DNA from: Rhodococcus sp040643435
GTDB taxonomy: Bacteria; Actinomycetota; Actinomycetes; Mycobacteriales; Mycobacteriaceae
NCBI RefSeq assembly: GCF_040643435.1
Contig: NZ_JBEYUH010000002.1
Location: forward strand, 326,512 to 390,511
DNA: 64,000 bases
Reading direction: 5' to 3'
Below, one piece after another: positions 50,271 to 58,815 of the stretch. The notes beneath the pieces are model-generated. The model was not told the origin of the DNA. It made no database searches and worked only from the letters and a program-made list of their open reading frames with translations. Made by a program: the position numbers and the translations under genes. The first letter of the stretch is position 1. Every line of letters begins with the position of its first letter.

Positions 50271-51783
50271 GAGTACTCACCTCGATCTCCTTCGACGACG
50301 GGATGACCCGCCAGGCCACTACCGTCGAGATCACGAGGATCGCCGCTGCGATGTACGAGGTGGTCTGTACTGCGGTGGCGAACGCGATCTGGGCGTGTTC
50401 GACGACCACCGGATCGGTGGCGGTCTCGACGGTCACGGCGAGCGAGGCCTGCGCTGCTGCCGCCTCGGAGGGGTCGGTCCCGGCCGGCAGGTCCAGATGC
50501 GACCGGTACATCGCGAGGTGAATCGAACCGAGGACCGCGATGCCCAGTGCCACGCCGAGTTCGTAGGCGGTCTCCGAGATCGCGGATGCAGCGCCGGCTC
50601 GCTGCTTCGGCACCGCCGACACCACCGCGTCGGTCGACAGGGTCATCGCCACCCCGGTTCCCAGGCCGATCACGACCAGCGCGATACCCAGTCCCCAATA
50701 GGCGGACTGGAACGCGGACAGCCCGATTCCCACCAATCCGATAGCACCGACTGCCAGGCCGAGGGCGATCGCGCGTCCGGCACCGAGCCGCGTCGAGAGG
50801 ATACCGACGAAGGCGATGACCACCATCGAGGCCAGAGTGGTGGGCAGTTCGGCCAATCCGGCCTTCAACGGCCCGTACTCACGCACGAGTTGCAGGTACT
50901 GCGAGAAGAAGTACAGCAGACCCACGAAGGCGAAGATCGCCAGGCCGTTGGCCACGACCGCACCCGAGAACGCAGGCACCCGGAACAGCGTGATGTCGAG
51001 CAGCGGATGCGCCAGCCGGAGTTGACGGCGGACGAAGATCACGCCGGCGACCATACCGACCGACGCGGCCACCGGGACACTCGCGTCCCAGCCGCTTCCG
51101 ACCCAGTGCTTGACCGCGAACACCACCGGGACGATCGCCAGGATAGACAGAAGCGACGACCACAGGTCGATGCTCTTGGACGTGTCGCCGCGGGATTCGG
51201 GGATCAGAATCGGACCGGCGATCAGAACCAGCACCATGATGGGCAGGTTGATCAGGAACACCGAGCCCCACCAGAAGTTCTCGAGCAGCACACCGCCCAC
51301 GAGCGGGCCCACCGCAGCGCCGGCCATCGCGCCGGTGGACCACACGGCGATGGCGGTGGTGCGTTGCTTCGCATCCGCGAACATCGCCCGGACGATCGAC
51401 AGCGTCGAGGGCATCAGTGTCGCTCCGGCGATGCCGAGCAGTGCACGGGCGGCGATGAGGGTTTCGGCATTCGGCGCGAACGCCGCGATCGCCGACGCGA
51501 TCCCGAATGCCGCGGCACCGATGAGCAGAAGCCGTTTGCGGCCGATGCGATCGGCGACATTGCCCATCGTGATGAGCAGGCCCGCCAGGACGAACGAGTA
51601 GATGTCACCGATCCACAACAGTTGCGTGGCGCTGGGTGCGATGTCGGCGGTGAGCGACGGCACCGCGAGGTACAGCACGGTGCCGTCGACAGCGAGCAGT
51701 GTCACCACCAGCACCAGCACTCCCAGAGCCGACCATTCGCGGCGGCCGGCGCGTGGGGCGGCAGGCAGAGTCTCCTGATTCAT
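50257..51783 (-). CDS. MFS drug exporter, DHA2 (EmrB/QacA/LfrA) type
   Basis: 508 aa from ATG 51783; GTG 51789 is an alternative. Fourteen hydrophobic segments are consistent with the DHA2 family. Motif-A-like GNVADRIGRKRLLLIG near residues 78-93, motif C-like GAMAGAAVGPLVGGVLLENFWWGSVFLINLP near 151-181. Proton-driven efflux of lipophilic or cationic compounds across the membrane is expected. Paired with the overlapping downstream TetR gene. Confidence 0.85.
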   Translation of the reverse strand: MNQETLPAAPRAGRREWSALGVLVLVVTLLAVDGTVLYLAVPSLTADIAPSATQLLWIGDIYSFVLAGLLITMGNVADRIGRKRLLLIGAAAFGIASAIAAFAPNAETLIAARALLGIAGATLMPSTLSIVRAMFADAKQRTTAIAVWSTGAMAGAAVGPLVGGVLLENFWWGSVFLINLPIMVLVLIAGPILIPESRGDTSKSIDLWSSLLSILAIVPVVFAVKHWVGSGWDASVPVAASVGMVAGVIFVRRQLRLAHPLLDITLFRVPAFSGAVVANGLAIFAFVGLLYFFSQYLQLVREYGPLKAGLAELPTTLASMVVIAFVGILSTRLGAGRAIALGLAVGAIGLVGIGLSAFQSAYWGLGIALVVIGLGTGVAMTLSTDAVVSAVPKQRAGAASAISETAYELGVALGIAVLGSIHLAMYRSHLDLPAGTDPSEAAAAQASLAVTVETATDPVVVEHAQIAFATAVQTTSYIAAAILVISTVVAWRVIPSSKEIEVSTRGAH

Positions 51784-52056
51784 GCCCACATCGTAACAAC
51801 TCGTTCAAGCGGTTGAAGAGCCGGAACAAGTTGCGCACTGGCATCGCGACTTCTTTCATGTCCCGATACGGAGCCCGAAACTTTCGCAACGATTGCCGGC
51901 CGGAGCAGCACACCTTGCATCTGCAACGAACGGATCCTCGAATTTCTTTCGCTCGATGATTAATACGCGGCGCGGGTGGTACCCATATTCCACGCCCGGA
52001 AAATAGCCGGGTAGTCGGGCCGGAGGTCCGAAGCCGATCGACACGAGGAGGAATTG

Positions 52057-52152
52057 ATGACCGAGATCCTGAGTGCCTTCATCACGAACTTCGACGCCGT
52101 TCTGCAGACGCTTTCGACCGGCAGCGCCCAGCTCATCGATACCGTCGTGTAA
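52057..52152 (+). CDS. 31-residue amphipathic peptide (unannotated small gene)
   Basis: ATG 52057 has an excellent Shine-Dalgarno, GAGGAGGA at 52045-52052, and the frame closes at TAA 52150. The peptide begins MTEILSAFITNFDAVLQTLS; it is free of Lys, Arg, Cys and Pro, with Ile/Leu/Phe/Val at i, i+4, i+7 spacing, so it could form a negatively charged amphipathic helix. No signal peptide. Short acidic or hydrophobic peptides without signal sequence include the PorA/PorH porins of corynebacteria, which is one speculative analogy. A 17-bp perfect hairpin follows at 52207-52253. Confidence 0.55.
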   Translation: MTEILSAFITNFDAVLQTLSTGSAQLIDTVV

Positions 52153-52206
52153 ATCCGGACACCGCAGGGAGTTCGAAGGGTTCTCCCTGGACGATTCTGC
52201 AGTGCC

Positions 52207-52253
52207 GAACAGTCTGCCACGGCATGATGCCCCTGAGCCGTGGCAGACTGTTC
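52207..52253 (+). terminator. 17-bp perfect hairpin after the small peptide gene
   Basis: GAACAGTCTGCCACGGC (52207-52223) pairs perfectly with 52237-52253 around a 13-base loop, 54 bases after the small ORF and 181 bases before the 83-aa gene. No T-run follows. It may end the peptide transcript or regulate read-through. Confidence 0.7.
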
Positions 52254-52434
52254 GCGCGCTCCTCGATCCGAATTGCACGGGATATCGAACACATATCGTT
52301 ACCCGTTCGTCGACGCATTATGCAGGTAATCCGAACGGGAAAGAACGCGTTCCGGCCGACAATTCGAATTCGCATTTCCACCTGCCCGAGCAGTTCGGAT
52401 GAAAATACCTGCCACCGATCCAGGAGGATCGACC

Positions 52435-52686
52435 ATGTCCACCCATCTGACCGCTGACGACCTGCGCAATCTTCTCGACTCCACACTCGACGATGCCGCG
52501 CTCGTTCTCGACGAAGGCCGGTTCCGGGTGGCCGGTGCCGAGGACAGGACCGAACGGAACCGCACCTTCGTCGTCCTCACCCAGGAGCAGCTTCGCGAGC
52601 GGCTACCGCAGGAGGACTACAGCCACAGCGATCTCGAGATGCAGGCGAGTGTGCTGGATTCGACGATTGCGAATCTCGGCGGTTGA
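52435..52686 (+). CDS. Small hypothetical protein, 83 aa
   Basis: ATG 52435 stands 7 bases after AGGAGG. The product is acidic and soluble: MSTHLTADDLRNLLDSTLDD at the start, RTFVVLTQEQLRERLPQEDYSHSDL in the middle. No domain is recognised and there is no signal peptide or membrane segment. It lies downstream of the 31-residue peptide gene on the same strand, separated by the hairpin, and converges on the Kst4D-like gene. Confidence 0.65.
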   Translation: MSTHLTADDLRNLLDSTLDDAALVLDEGRFRVAGAEDRTERNRTFVVLTQEQLRERLPQEDYSHSDLEMQASVLDSTIANLGG

Positions 52687-52748
52687 CGCACGAGGCGATG
52701 CCGGAACCGAAGAGAGGGCGCCGGCCGCGTCACCTCGCCTCGTTCATG

Positions 52749-54215
52749 TCACTTCGACGCGGCGCGGATCCCTGCGCGCCGACCGAAGAAGCTGCCGTCT
52801 CCCAGCGAGATACCACTGCAGTAACCCCAGGCCGACAGGCCGGACGTGCAGCGCCCCGCAGCGTAGAGACCGGGGATCGGGTCTCCGTCGACGTGAAGGA
52901 CTTCCGAGTCCACCGAGGTCTGCAAGCCGCCGAGGGTGAACCCGCCGGTCATCCCACGCAGGTCGATCGCCGCGATCGGTGATCCGAGCGGTCGCACCCA
53001 TTCGCCCTTCTTGTGCAGGACCGGGTCCGTGCCCACCTCGGCATGCCGGTTGTACAACTCGACCGTCGAGGTCAGAGATCCCTCGGGCAGCCCCATTTCG
53101 GACTCGAGTTCGGCGACCGTCTCGCAGACCCAGGTCGGCTGGTGACGCAACTGCGGACTCGAACTCGGCGCAGCCATCCCTTCCTCGTAGGACTGCTCGT
53201 CGATGACCAAGAACGCCTGATTGTCGTTCTGGTACATGGTGAGCTGCCCGACTCGACCCGGATAGGTGTCCTCCGCGACGTAGCGCTGCCCGCGCCCGTT
53301 GACAAGGATGCCCCGCGCGATCAGCTGAGGGTCGCAGAAGAACGCGACCTCACATGCATCCATGTGCGCGAGGCGAGCACCGAGCGCCTGCGCCATCAGG
53401 ATGCCGCGGCCGTCGTGCTCCTCCACGGTCGCAGCGGGTCGCTTGTACAACCGAGGCGCATAGGTCTGCATCATCTCGTCGTTGTAGGCGAACGATCCGG
53501 TGGCCAGCACGACACCGCCGCGCGCACGGACCGCAAGCGTGTCGCCGAACCTCGTGGCGACGATTCCGACGACGCGGCCGGTCTCATCGACGACGAGCCG
53601 CTGTACCCGGACGTCGGATTCGACGCGGACGCCGAGATCGGCAGCCTTGGCGATCAGAGTGGTCATGAGCACGTAGCCGGCGGCCTGCTCACCGTTTCGC
53701 GGCATCGGCACCTGGGCGAGGTGCCCTCGCGGAGCAGGGTCGACGAGCGCATTGAACGGTGCGGCGTTCTCACCGCCGCTGTACATCAGCGAATCGTCCA
53801 CGGGGCATTCCCAGCCGGGCTGCGACCAGAAGCTCTCCTTGTAGGGCACACCGCATGCTTCGAGCCACTCGAAATGGCCGACACTGCCCTCGCAGTAGAC
53901 GTCGAGTTTGCCTTCGTCGACGCCCGGGCCGAGTGCCGCGGCGAGGAACGTCTTCATCTGTTCGGGGGTGTCGTCGAATCCACAGGCCTTCTGCAGTCGT
54001 GTTCCACCGCCGAGGTAGACGATGCCACCCGACAACGCCGCCGCGCCTCCGCCACCGCCGGTACGTTCGAGCACCAGCACGTCCGCGCCACTCTCGGCCG
54101 CACCGATCGCTGCGGACACACCGGCGATACCGAAGCCTGCGACCACGACGTCGGCTTCGAGATCCCAGTTCCCGATGTCCCCTACGGACACTGGGCGGAC
54201 CGAGATGTTGCTCAT
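52749..54215 (-). CDS. kst4D: Delta4-(5alpha)-3-ketosteroid dehydrogenase-like flavoprotein
   Basis: 488 aa from ATG 54215, with GGAAGGAAC upstream. Fumarate-reductase/KstD-type FAD protein: DVVVAGFGIAGVSAAIGAAESGADVLVLER near residues 22-51 (Rossmann FAD site), LSGGIVYLGGGT near 61-72, GLYAAGRCTSGLSAWGYCSGISLGDG near the C-terminus. Tyr318, Tyr465 and Ser467 line up, offset by one, with the catalytic Tyr319/Tyr466/Ser468 known for R. jostii delta4-(5alpha)-KSTD, and the length is nearly the same. It should introduce the C4-C5 double bond into 5alpha-3-ketosteroids. Last gene of the hsa-like operon. Confidence 0.8.
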   Translation of the reverse strand: MSNISVRPVSVGDIGNWDLEADVVVAGFGIAGVSAAIGAAESGADVLVLERTGGGGGAAALSGGIVYLGGGTRLQKACGFDDTPEQMKTFLAAALGPGVDEGKLDVYCEGSVGHFEWLEACGVPYKESFWSQPGWECPVDDSLMYSGGENAAPFNALVDPAPRGHLAQVPMPRNGEQAAGYVLMTTLIAKAADLGVRVESDVRVQRLVVDETGRVVGIVATRFGDTLAVRARGGVVLATGSFAYNDEMMQTYAPRLYKRPAATVEEHDGRGILMAQALGARLAHMDACEVAFFCDPQLIARGILVNGRGQRYVAEDTYPGRVGQLTMYQNDNQAFLVIDEQSYEEGMAAPSSSPQLRHQPTWVCETVAELESEMGLPEGSLTSTVELYNRHAEVGTDPVLHKKGEWVRPLGSPIAAIDLRGMTGGFTLGGLQTSVDSEVLHVDGDPIPGLYAAGRCTSGLSAWGYCSGISLGDGSFFGRRAGIRAASK

Positions 54216-54369
54216 GGGAAGTTCCTTCCGATAACGAAGTGCGGCAGGATGATTCCGCACAGGGATCGAGTGATCCCCCGGACCGTAGGTGCCCCACCCC
54301 CTTATCGGCGAAAAAATCCCGTTGTTCGAGAAACTGCACGTAGACCTCTTCGGGGCAACATCTTCGAGG

Positions 54370-55536
54370 TCAGATGAGGTTGTCCTCGACCGGCAGTCCG
54401 AAGGCGTCGCGCCCGTACAGCGCATAGGCGCGTTGTGGTTCGTTCGCGACGTGGACGCTTCCGGCATGCGCGTCGCGCCAGGCCCGTTCGATGATGCCGC
54501 CGAGGAACAGCGACGTCCCGCCGGCCGTCTTGAACAGCAGGTCGATCGCCTCGATCGCCCGCTCGGTGGCCCGTACCTGATCTCGCCGGGTACGCAGGCG
54601 CAACTGCAACGGGATCTCCTCGCCCGCCCGCGCCAGTGCCCACAGCTCACGGATGTTGTGATCGAGCTGAAGCGTCGCAGCATCGATGTCCGATGCTGCT
54701 CGTCCCACGGCCACCTGCGCGAACGGGTCGTCCACGAAACGTCCCCCGCCCAAGCTCAGCCGCACTCGGTCACGCATGGCCGCCAGGTACTCCTCGTAGC
54801 AACCGGCTACCACTCCCACGATGGGCACGGCGACTGTGGTGGTGAACAGTGCGGCGAACGGAAGCCGGTACAGCGGACCGGTGTTCACGCGCTGGCCCGG
54901 GCCTCGAAGTTGCGAGGTCTCGTAATTGCTCTTGATGCGATGGGCGGGCACGAACACGTCGTCGACGACGATCTCGTCACTGCTCGTCCCGCGCATCCCG
55001 ACGACGTTCCACACATCACGGATGGTGTAGTCGTTCCGTGGCACGAGGGCCGTGACGAAATCGACGGGCCTGCCCTCCGAGCCGACGATCATCGCACCGA
55101 GCAGTGCCCACGACGCGAATCTGCAGCCGGACGAGAACATCCACGTCCCCGACAACCGGTATCCACCATCTACGGGCACGAGGCGACCGGCCGGGGCGTA
55201 GGCCGACGAGACGAGCGTCGAGTCGTCCTCACCCCAGACGTCGTGCTGTGCGCGATCGTCGAACAGTGCGAGATGCCAGGGATGGACGCCGACGACGGAG
55301 GCAACCCACCCTGTCGAACCACATGCCGCCGAAACGGTACGCACGACTTCGTAGAATCGCGCCGGTTCGGTCTCCAGCCCGCCGTATCGGCTCGGCTGCA
55401 GCATACGGAACACCCCGGCGGAGACCAGCTCGCGGATCGTGTCGTCGGGAATACGACCGATCCGGTCGGTATCTGCTGCGCGAGAAGCGATCCCGGGGAT
55501 GAGATCCAGCACCGCCTCCAGAACGTCGTCGGCCAT
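54370..55536 (-). CDS. hsaA: HsaA-like flavin-dependent monooxygenase
   Basis: 388 aa. Acyl-CoA-dehydrogenase-fold hydroxylase very close in pattern to HsaA: AACGSTGWVASVVGVHPWHLALFDDRAQHDVWGED near residues 70-104, FSSGCRFASWALLG near 134-147, VWNVVGMRGTSSDEIVVDDVFVP near 173-195, WRDAHAGSVHVANEPQRAYALYG and a C-terminal FGLPVEDNLI matching the HsaA ending. HsaA hydroxylates 3-HSA, the phenolic secosteroid, using reduced FMN from HsaB. It follows hsaC by 11 bases. Confidence 0.8.
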   Translation of the reverse strand: MADDVLEAVLDLIPGIASRAADTDRIGRIPDDTIRELVSAGVFRMLQPSRYGGLETEPARFYEVVRTVSAACGSTGWVASVVGVHPWHLALFDDRAQHDVWGEDDSTLVSSAYAPAGRLVPVDGGYRLSGTWMFSSGCRFASWALLGAMIVGSEGRPVDFVTALVPRNDYTIRDVWNVVGMRGTSSDEIVVDDVFVPAHRIKSNYETSQLRGPGQRVNTGPLYRLPFAALFTTTVAVPIVGVVAGCYEEYLAAMRDRVRLSLGGGRFVDDPFAQVAVGRAASDIDAATLQLDHNIRELWALARAGEEIPLQLRLRTRRDQVRATERAIEAIDLLFKTAGGTSLFLGGIIERAWRDAHAGSVHVANEPQRAYALYGRDAFGLPVEDNLI

Positions 55537-55547
55537 CGATTACCGGA

Positions 55548-56471
55548 TCAGCCCGCCGGGGGCGTGAACGCCGCAAGAGGTTCGGAGCCCGACCAGTCGT
55601 GACCCCAGTAGCTGTCCGCGGTGATTTCCTCTGCGGTGTAGAAGGTCTCGTCGACAAGCATGCCTTCGGTACCGAATTCGATGTCCCATCCGCCCGGAGC
55701 GCGGACGTAGAACGAGACCATCTTGTCGTTGGTGTGACGACCCAGGGTCGACGAGATCGAGAAGCCGAGCTTGTTCACCCGGTCCAGGGCCTGTCCGACG
55801 GCGTCGAGGGTCTCGACCTCGAGCATCAGGTGCACGAGACCGGGCTCGGAACCGGGCGGCGCCGGGCACAGCGCGAGGCTGTGATGGCGGCGGTTGACAC
55901 CGAGGAATCGCACCCGGCGCACCGGAGGCGGCGCCGAGAGCCCACCGAGCCGTGTCGCTCCGCGCGGAAGGAAACCGAGTACCTCGGTGTAGAACTCGTA
56001 TGATTCGGCGAATGCCGCGGTGGGCAGGACGACGTGCCCCAGCCCTTCCTCGCCCGTGTGGAAGGTGCCACCGAAGGGCGTCACGAGCGGGCTGTGATCG
56101 AGCACCGGCCCGAAGAAGATCTCGGTGCGCGTGCCACCCGGGTCGTCGAACGCGATGACCTGTTCGGCATCCCGATAGGTCGATTCCTCCTCCGACAGCA
56201 CCTCCACGGCGATACCGGCCTTCTCGACCGCTTCGCGGACGCGGCGCAGAGCGAACTCGTCACGCACCTCCCATCCGACGGCGAGCGCCTTGTCGGTTTC
56301 GCCGGGAAGCACGATCAGGCGCGCCCGCCGCTCGTCGATGCGCAGATAGAGACCCTCGGGTTCGGGCCCCGTACCGATCGCCATGCCGAGTCCGTCCACG
56401 ACGAGGTCACGCCACCGTGCGATGTCTGTGGTCTGGATCCTGAGATAACCCAGGCCCCGGATGTCCGTCAT
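55548..56471 (-). CDS. hsaC: Extradiol ring-cleavage dioxygenase HsaC
   Basis: 307 aa. Two-domain type I extradiol dioxygenase: iron ligands His146 (GLGHVVL), His214 (GLVHLML) and Glu265 (WDIEFG), with active-site His197 and His246 also present. N-terminal IRGLGYLRIQTTDIARWRD is typical of HsaC/BphC. HsaC cleaves the catecholic secosteroid 3,4-DHSA meta to the hydroxyls. Sits between the two HsaA-like genes in one operon. Confidence 0.88.
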   Translation of the reverse strand: MTDIRGLGYLRIQTTDIARWRDLVVDGLGMAIGTGPEPEGLYLRIDERRARLIVLPGETDKALAVGWEVRDEFALRRVREAVEKAGIAVEVLSEEESTYRDAEQVIAFDDPGGTRTEIFFGPVLDHSPLVTPFGGTFHTGEEGLGHVVLPTAAFAESYEFYTEVLGFLPRGATRLGGLSAPPPVRRVRFLGVNRRHHSLALCPAPPGSEPGLVHLMLEVETLDAVGQALDRVNKLGFSISSTLGRHTNDKMVSFYVRAPGGWDIEFGTEGMLVDETFYTAEEITADSYWGHDWSGSEPLAAFTPPAG

Positions 56472-56505
56472 TTCCGAATGTTCCTTCGCCCTAGTGGATG
56501 TGGTG

Positions 56506-57684
56506 TCAGATCATCGACCGCATCATGCCCTGCGGCTCTTCGCCGAGCTGGCAGAGAGTCGAGGCATGGAAGATCGATCCGGGCACGTGGATGGCGTGGC
56601 TCAGGCCCGCGTGGGCGTCGCGCCAGAAGCGCTGCAGCGGGTTGGTCATCTGCAGCGCGCCACCACCGGCGCGCGCGAAGATCTCGTCGACGGCCGCCAC
56701 CGCGCGCCATGCTGCGGCGGTCTGCGTGCGGCGTCCGATCGCGCGCTGTTCGAAGGTGACTTCCTTGCCCTTCTCGGTCAGGTCCCAGAACCGATCGACG
56801 GTCTCGAGGATCGCGGCACGTGATGCGGCGATCTCCGCTGCCGCACCGCCGAGCGCCGAGAGCACGTAGGGATCCTGCTTGATCGGTGTGCCGGACACCG
56901 TGACACGCTCCCGCTGCGACTCGAGGTAGCAGTTCAGGGCGCCCTCGGCGATGCCGATCAGCGACGAGGTGATGCCGAGCGGGAAGATGCAGGAGAAGGG
57001 GAACTTGTAGAGCGTTTCGTCGCGTCCGGCATCCTGCCACGCCACGCCACCCATGACGCGCTCCGCGCGCAGGGTGCGGTACTCGGGGAGGAAGGCGTTC
57101 TCGACGACCAGGTCCTTCGACCCGGTGCCGCGCAGACCGACCACGTTCCAGCTTTCGTGGTCGATGCGGTAGTCCGACCGCGGCAACAGCACATGCAGGC
57201 TCTGCGGCGGGCTCAGACGGTTGCCGTCCTTGTCGCCGACGGCCGCGCCGATCATCACCCAGTCGCAGTGATCCGTGCCCGAGGAGAACGACCAGCGACC
57301 GTTGAGGATGTACCCACCGTCGACGGGGGTTGCGACACCCATCGGCGCGTAGGGAGAAGCGATCCAGGTGTCGGGGTTCTCGCCCCACACCTCTTCCTGG
57401 GCCTTCGGGTCGAAGAACGCCATCTCCCAGGGGTGGACGCCGACGATGCCGCTGACCCAGCCCGTCGCCCCGTCCATCGCACCGATGGCCATGGCGGTCT
57501 CGGCGAACTCACGCGGGTGTGCTTCGAGGCCGCCGAATTCCTTCGGCTGCAGAAGCCGGATGACGCCGGCATCACGAAGCCGCTTGGCGCTGCGGTCGGT
57601 CAGACGCATGAGCTTGTCGCCCTCGGCGCCGTCCGCGCGGATCTCGTCAGCGAACTCCGAAACGGAGTCGAGCACCTGTCCCAT
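56506..57684 (-). CDS. Second HsaA-like flavin-dependent monooxygenase
   Basis: 392 aa from ATG 57684, with GGAGAG upstream. Same fold as the 54370-55536 protein: GATGWVSGIVGVHPWEMAFFDPKAQEEVWGEN near residues 72-103, FSSGTDHCDWVMIGAAVG near 132-149, SWNVVGLRGTGSKDLVVENAFLPEYR near 178-203, and WRDAHAGLSHAIHVPGS. It diverges in the C-terminal part (ends EEPQGMMRSMI rather than the HsaA-type ending), so its substrate is likely different. First gene of the operon; only 34 bases separate it from hsaC. Confidence 0.72.
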   Translation of the reverse strand: MGQVLDSVSEFADEIRADGAEGDKLMRLTDRSAKRLRDAGVIRLLQPKEFGGLEAHPREFAETAMAIGAMDGATGWVSGIVGVHPWEMAFFDPKAQEEVWGENPDTWIASPYAPMGVATPVDGGYILNGRWSFSSGTDHCDWVMIGAAVGDKDGNRLSPPQSLHVLLPRSDYRIDHESWNVVGLRGTGSKDLVVENAFLPEYRTLRAERVMGGVAWQDAGRDETLYKFPFSCIFPLGITSSLIGIAEGALNCYLESQRERVTVSGTPIKQDPYVLSALGGAAAEIAASRAAILETVDRFWDLTEKGKEVTFEQRAIGRRTQTAAAWRAVAAVDEIFARAGGGALQMTNPLQRFWRDAHAGLSHAIHVPGSIFHASTLCQLGEEPQGMMRSMI

Positions 57685-57812
57685 GATCTCTCCAGCTCTG
57701 TAAGGGTGACGCCCCCGTTACGGCGTGGTGAGCGTCGGTTCCGTCGGCGCTTACGGTCTCAGGAGTACTGCCCTTGCATTGCCGGCTTTCCACTGAGCGG
57801 GAACCGTCTGGA

Positions 57813-57848
57813 CGGGTGCCGGGACGGCGGACGACATCCCGGCACCCG
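57813..57848 (-). terminator. Hairpin terminator or attenuator after hsaD
   Basis: Perfect 12-bp stem (57813-57824 with 57837-57848) and 12-base loop, just past the hsaD stop and 128 bases before the next gene. It suggests hsaD is partly uncoupled from the downstream oxygenase operon. Confidence 0.65.
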
Positions 57849-57853
57849 GTCGC

Positions 57854-58720
57854 CTAGGCGTCCTCGCGCTTCAGGAACGCGAGGACGGCCGACAGCCATG
57901 CGTCGCGCGCTTCGATCATCGTCCAGTGCCCGCAATTGGGGAACACGTGCAGTTCACCCCGGCGCAGGTCGCGCATGGGGAGCATCGCCATGTCCACGGG
58001 GCTGACCCGGTCGTCGCGACCCCAGGTCATCAGCGTCGGTGCCGTGATCTTGTGGAGCTGCGCCCAGTACGGAGTGGCGTCGGAGGCGGCAGCGGCCTTC
58101 GCACCCGCGGCGAAAGCGGCGCTGCTGTACATACGCCGCGCGATCTCGAGGGTCTTCGGTTCGGTGGCCAGCGCCCACCTCTCCTCGATGAGTTCCTCGG
58201 TGATGATCGCGGGGTCGTAGACCATCGAACGCAGCCAGCGGACGAGCTTCTCGCGGGTCGGATCGTCCGTGAATTCCATGAGCAGCCGGATGCCCTCGCC
58301 GGGCGACGGAGCGAAGATCGATCGTCCCGCTCCGCCGATGGTGACGAGCTTCTTCACCCGGTCGGGCTGCGCGATCGCGAACTGCGTCCCGACGATGCCG
58401 CCCATCGAGTTGCCGATGATCGAGACGCGATCGAGGCCGAGTCCGTCGAGGAAGTCGGTGACCGCCACCGACGCCATCGCCATCGGATGTCCTTCGCACG
58501 GGTCGCTCACCCCGAAGCCGGGGAACTCGAGAACCAGGCACCGGAAGTGCTCGGCGAGATCGGCGAGCACACCGCGGTAGTTCCGCCAGCCGGTGACTCC
58601 CGGCCCGGAGCCGTGGAGCAGCAGCAGCGGTTCGCCCTCCCCGGCTTCGTGGTAGCGAAGGGTGCCGCGGTCGGTCGCCAGTTCCCTCGCCGTGGTCTCG
58701 AAACTCAATTCCGTCGTCAT
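57854..58720 (-). CDS. hsaD: Meta-cleavage-product hydrolase HsaD
   Basis: 288 aa from ATG 58720 (MTTELSFETTARELATDRGT), close to the 291 aa of M. tuberculosis HsaD. Alpha/beta hydrolase: oxyanion LLLLHGSGPGVTGW near residues 32-45, Ser105 in IIGNSMGG, Asp in MTWGRDDRVSP near 237, His265 in NCGHW. HsaD hydrolyses the ring-cleaved secosteroid 4,9-DSHA between C-C atoms. Divergence from typical BphD/MhpC cannot be judged without alignment; neighbours support the steroid role. Confidence 0.85.
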   Translation of the reverse strand: MTTELSFETTARELATDRGTLRYHEAGEGEPLLLLHGSGPGVTGWRNYRGVLADLAEHFRCLVLEFPGFGVSDPCEGHPMAMASVAVTDFLDGLGLDRVSIIGNSMGGIVGTQFAIAQPDRVKKLVTIGGAGRSIFAPSPGEGIRLLMEFTDDPTREKLVRWLRSMVYDPAIITEELIEERWALATEPKTLEIARRMYSSAAFAAGAKAAAASDATPYWAQLHKITAPTLMTWGRDDRVSPVDMAMLPMRDLRRGELHVFPNCGHWTMIEARDAWLSAVLAFLKREDA

Positions 58721-58743
58721 GGGAACGAGGCTTCCAGTGATCC

Positions 58744-58797
58744 CCCTCACGTCGCGCGCACGCTCCCGATCACCGGGATGTCCGGGCGACGTGAGGG
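58744..58797 (-). terminator. Inverted repeat between iclR-type gene and hsaD
   Basis: 12-bp perfect arms CCCTCACGTCGC/GCGACGTGAGGG (58744-58755 with 58786-58797), 30-base loop, 18 bases past the IclR-type stop. Either the regulator's terminator or, since it is 24-77 bases ahead of hsaD, an operator. Confidence 0.5.
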
Positions 58798-58815
58798 AGT
58801 GCAGGCGTATGCGAG

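Noticed and set aside
50173..51816. 547-codon open frame on the plus strand opposite the MFS pump
   Set aside because: Composition is Arg/His/Asp/Gln-rich and without any domain; the membrane transporter on the other strand explains the region.
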